The translations under genes were made by a program, and so were the position numbers. The notes beneath the pieces were generated by a model. That model searched no databases. It saw nothing but the letters and a program-made list of their open reading frames with translations, and was not told the DNA's origin. Positions 63,656 through 64,000 of a stretch of DNA of 64,000 nucleotides are shown one piece after another; position 1 is the first letter of the stretch, and every line of letters begins with the position of its first letter. The stretch is from positions 33,888,001 through 33,952,000 of the forward strand of contig NC_072895.1 in assembly GCF_027943255.1 (NCBI RefSeq). The letters run 5' to 3'. This stretch comes from Anastrepha obliqua (taxonomy: Eukaryota; Arthropoda; Insecta; Diptera; Tephritidae).

Positions 63656-64000
63656 TAGTTTTTGTGTTTAAGCCTTCTTTAGGCACCTTTTTTAAAACCT
63701 TTGGTTGGGCATCCGCGTCTGGCCCTTTTTCGTCCTGTTCGACTATCTTTTTTAAAAGGTTATACCAATAAATCGAAAAAAAATTAAATTTAAGAACCCT
63801 ACTTGAAAACTCAAGTCGTTAGCTACAACAAAAATATGTTGAATTCACATCGAAAAAGCCAGTCTGGCTAGACCCGGGTGCCCAACGGCGGATTAATAAT
63901 TAATATATTTTTCTTAAAAACCTAGTTTATTCTATGTGGCACGGAGTTCACCAGTTGCTTTAGGGTTGAAAGGCTCATTTGATTCCCCGCAATTAAAAAA
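63656..64000. other. Spacer with a diverged inverted repeat
   Basis: TTGGGCATCCGCGTCTGGCC near 63702 and, inverted, GGCTAGACCCGGGTGCCCAA near 63865 are related arms about 150 bp apart. They could be ends of a small element or a chance fold. No gene was recognised. Confidence 0.35.

Noticed and set aside
1..64000. CRISPR arrays, rRNA genes, LTR retrotransposons or viral integrations.
   Set aside because: No spaced short repeats, rRNA text, paired LTRs with gag/pol motifs or viral proteins were seen on either strand.

Overview
The window looks like a higher-dipteran, probably tephritid fruit-fly, chromosome. It is AT-rich, and a single gene, split by short consensus splice sites and very large introns, has a product resembling the Drosophila DH31 (calcitonin-like) receptor. 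The repeat fauna points the same way: DD41D mariner-like elements of the type described from tephritids, several DD34D mariner groups, Helitron and Helentron elements, a tRNA-derived SINE, and RNase H-bearing, RTE-like and Jockey-like non-LTR elements. There are no bacterial operons, CRISPR arrays or rRNA genes, and no confident functional tRNA gene. The tRNA-like stretches are SINE parts. The species call is inference.

Host genes. Five + strand exons (848-1036, 1331-1446, 17767-17820, 18033-18246, 22243-22269) join in frame and encode the last part of a class B GPCR: third intracellular loop, TM6, TM7 and cytoplasmic tail. The 16.3 kb intron between exons two and three is almost a catalogue of the repeats in this genome. 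Beyond the receptor's 3' end no host gene can be named. There are exon-like segments with good splice sites and open phase-0 frames at 53537-53656 and 61882-61977 + 62053-62154 on +, and a candidate two-exon small gene on - at 41696-42087.

Mobile DNA by region. 1-7 kb: DD41D tail, a Helentron relic carrying a helicase-endonuclease frame, a 14-copy AT-rich minisatellite, and a mariner with both inverted repeats. 8-10 kb: a Helitron with TC and CTAG ends and an internal satellite. 10-22 kb: LINE relics, a second satellite, a fold-back, DD41D and Tc1 relics, a TTAA element and SINEs. 22-27 kb: RTE-like relic and a second TTAA element. 27.6-31 kb: an irritans-type mariner split by about 2 kb that itself contains another mariner. 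32-34.5 kb: a LINE with an exact 15-bp target duplication inside an older LINE. 37-39 kb: a LINE interrupted by a TTAA element. 39.6-41.3 kb: second Helitron copy. 42-46.6 kb: RTE-like LINE, DD41D, SINE and LINE fragments. 47.5-53.5 kb: three mariners, one carrying another inverted-repeat element. 54-58.6 kb: RTE-like 5' fragment, Tc1 deletion derivative, Helentron-type element, fourth TTAA element with a pogo-like MITE inside. 58.8-63.7 kb: LINE, DD41D and mariner relics.

Nearly every transposon frame is broken, so the value of the window lies in its nesting. At several junctions the pre-insertion reading frame can be read back across the target site, which gives both the order of insertion and the target-site rule (TA, TTAA, or 15 bp). 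No wholly new coding system was found. The least explained items are the TTAA terminal-repeat family, the 724-bp CAGTGCGGCC element and the orphan exons.
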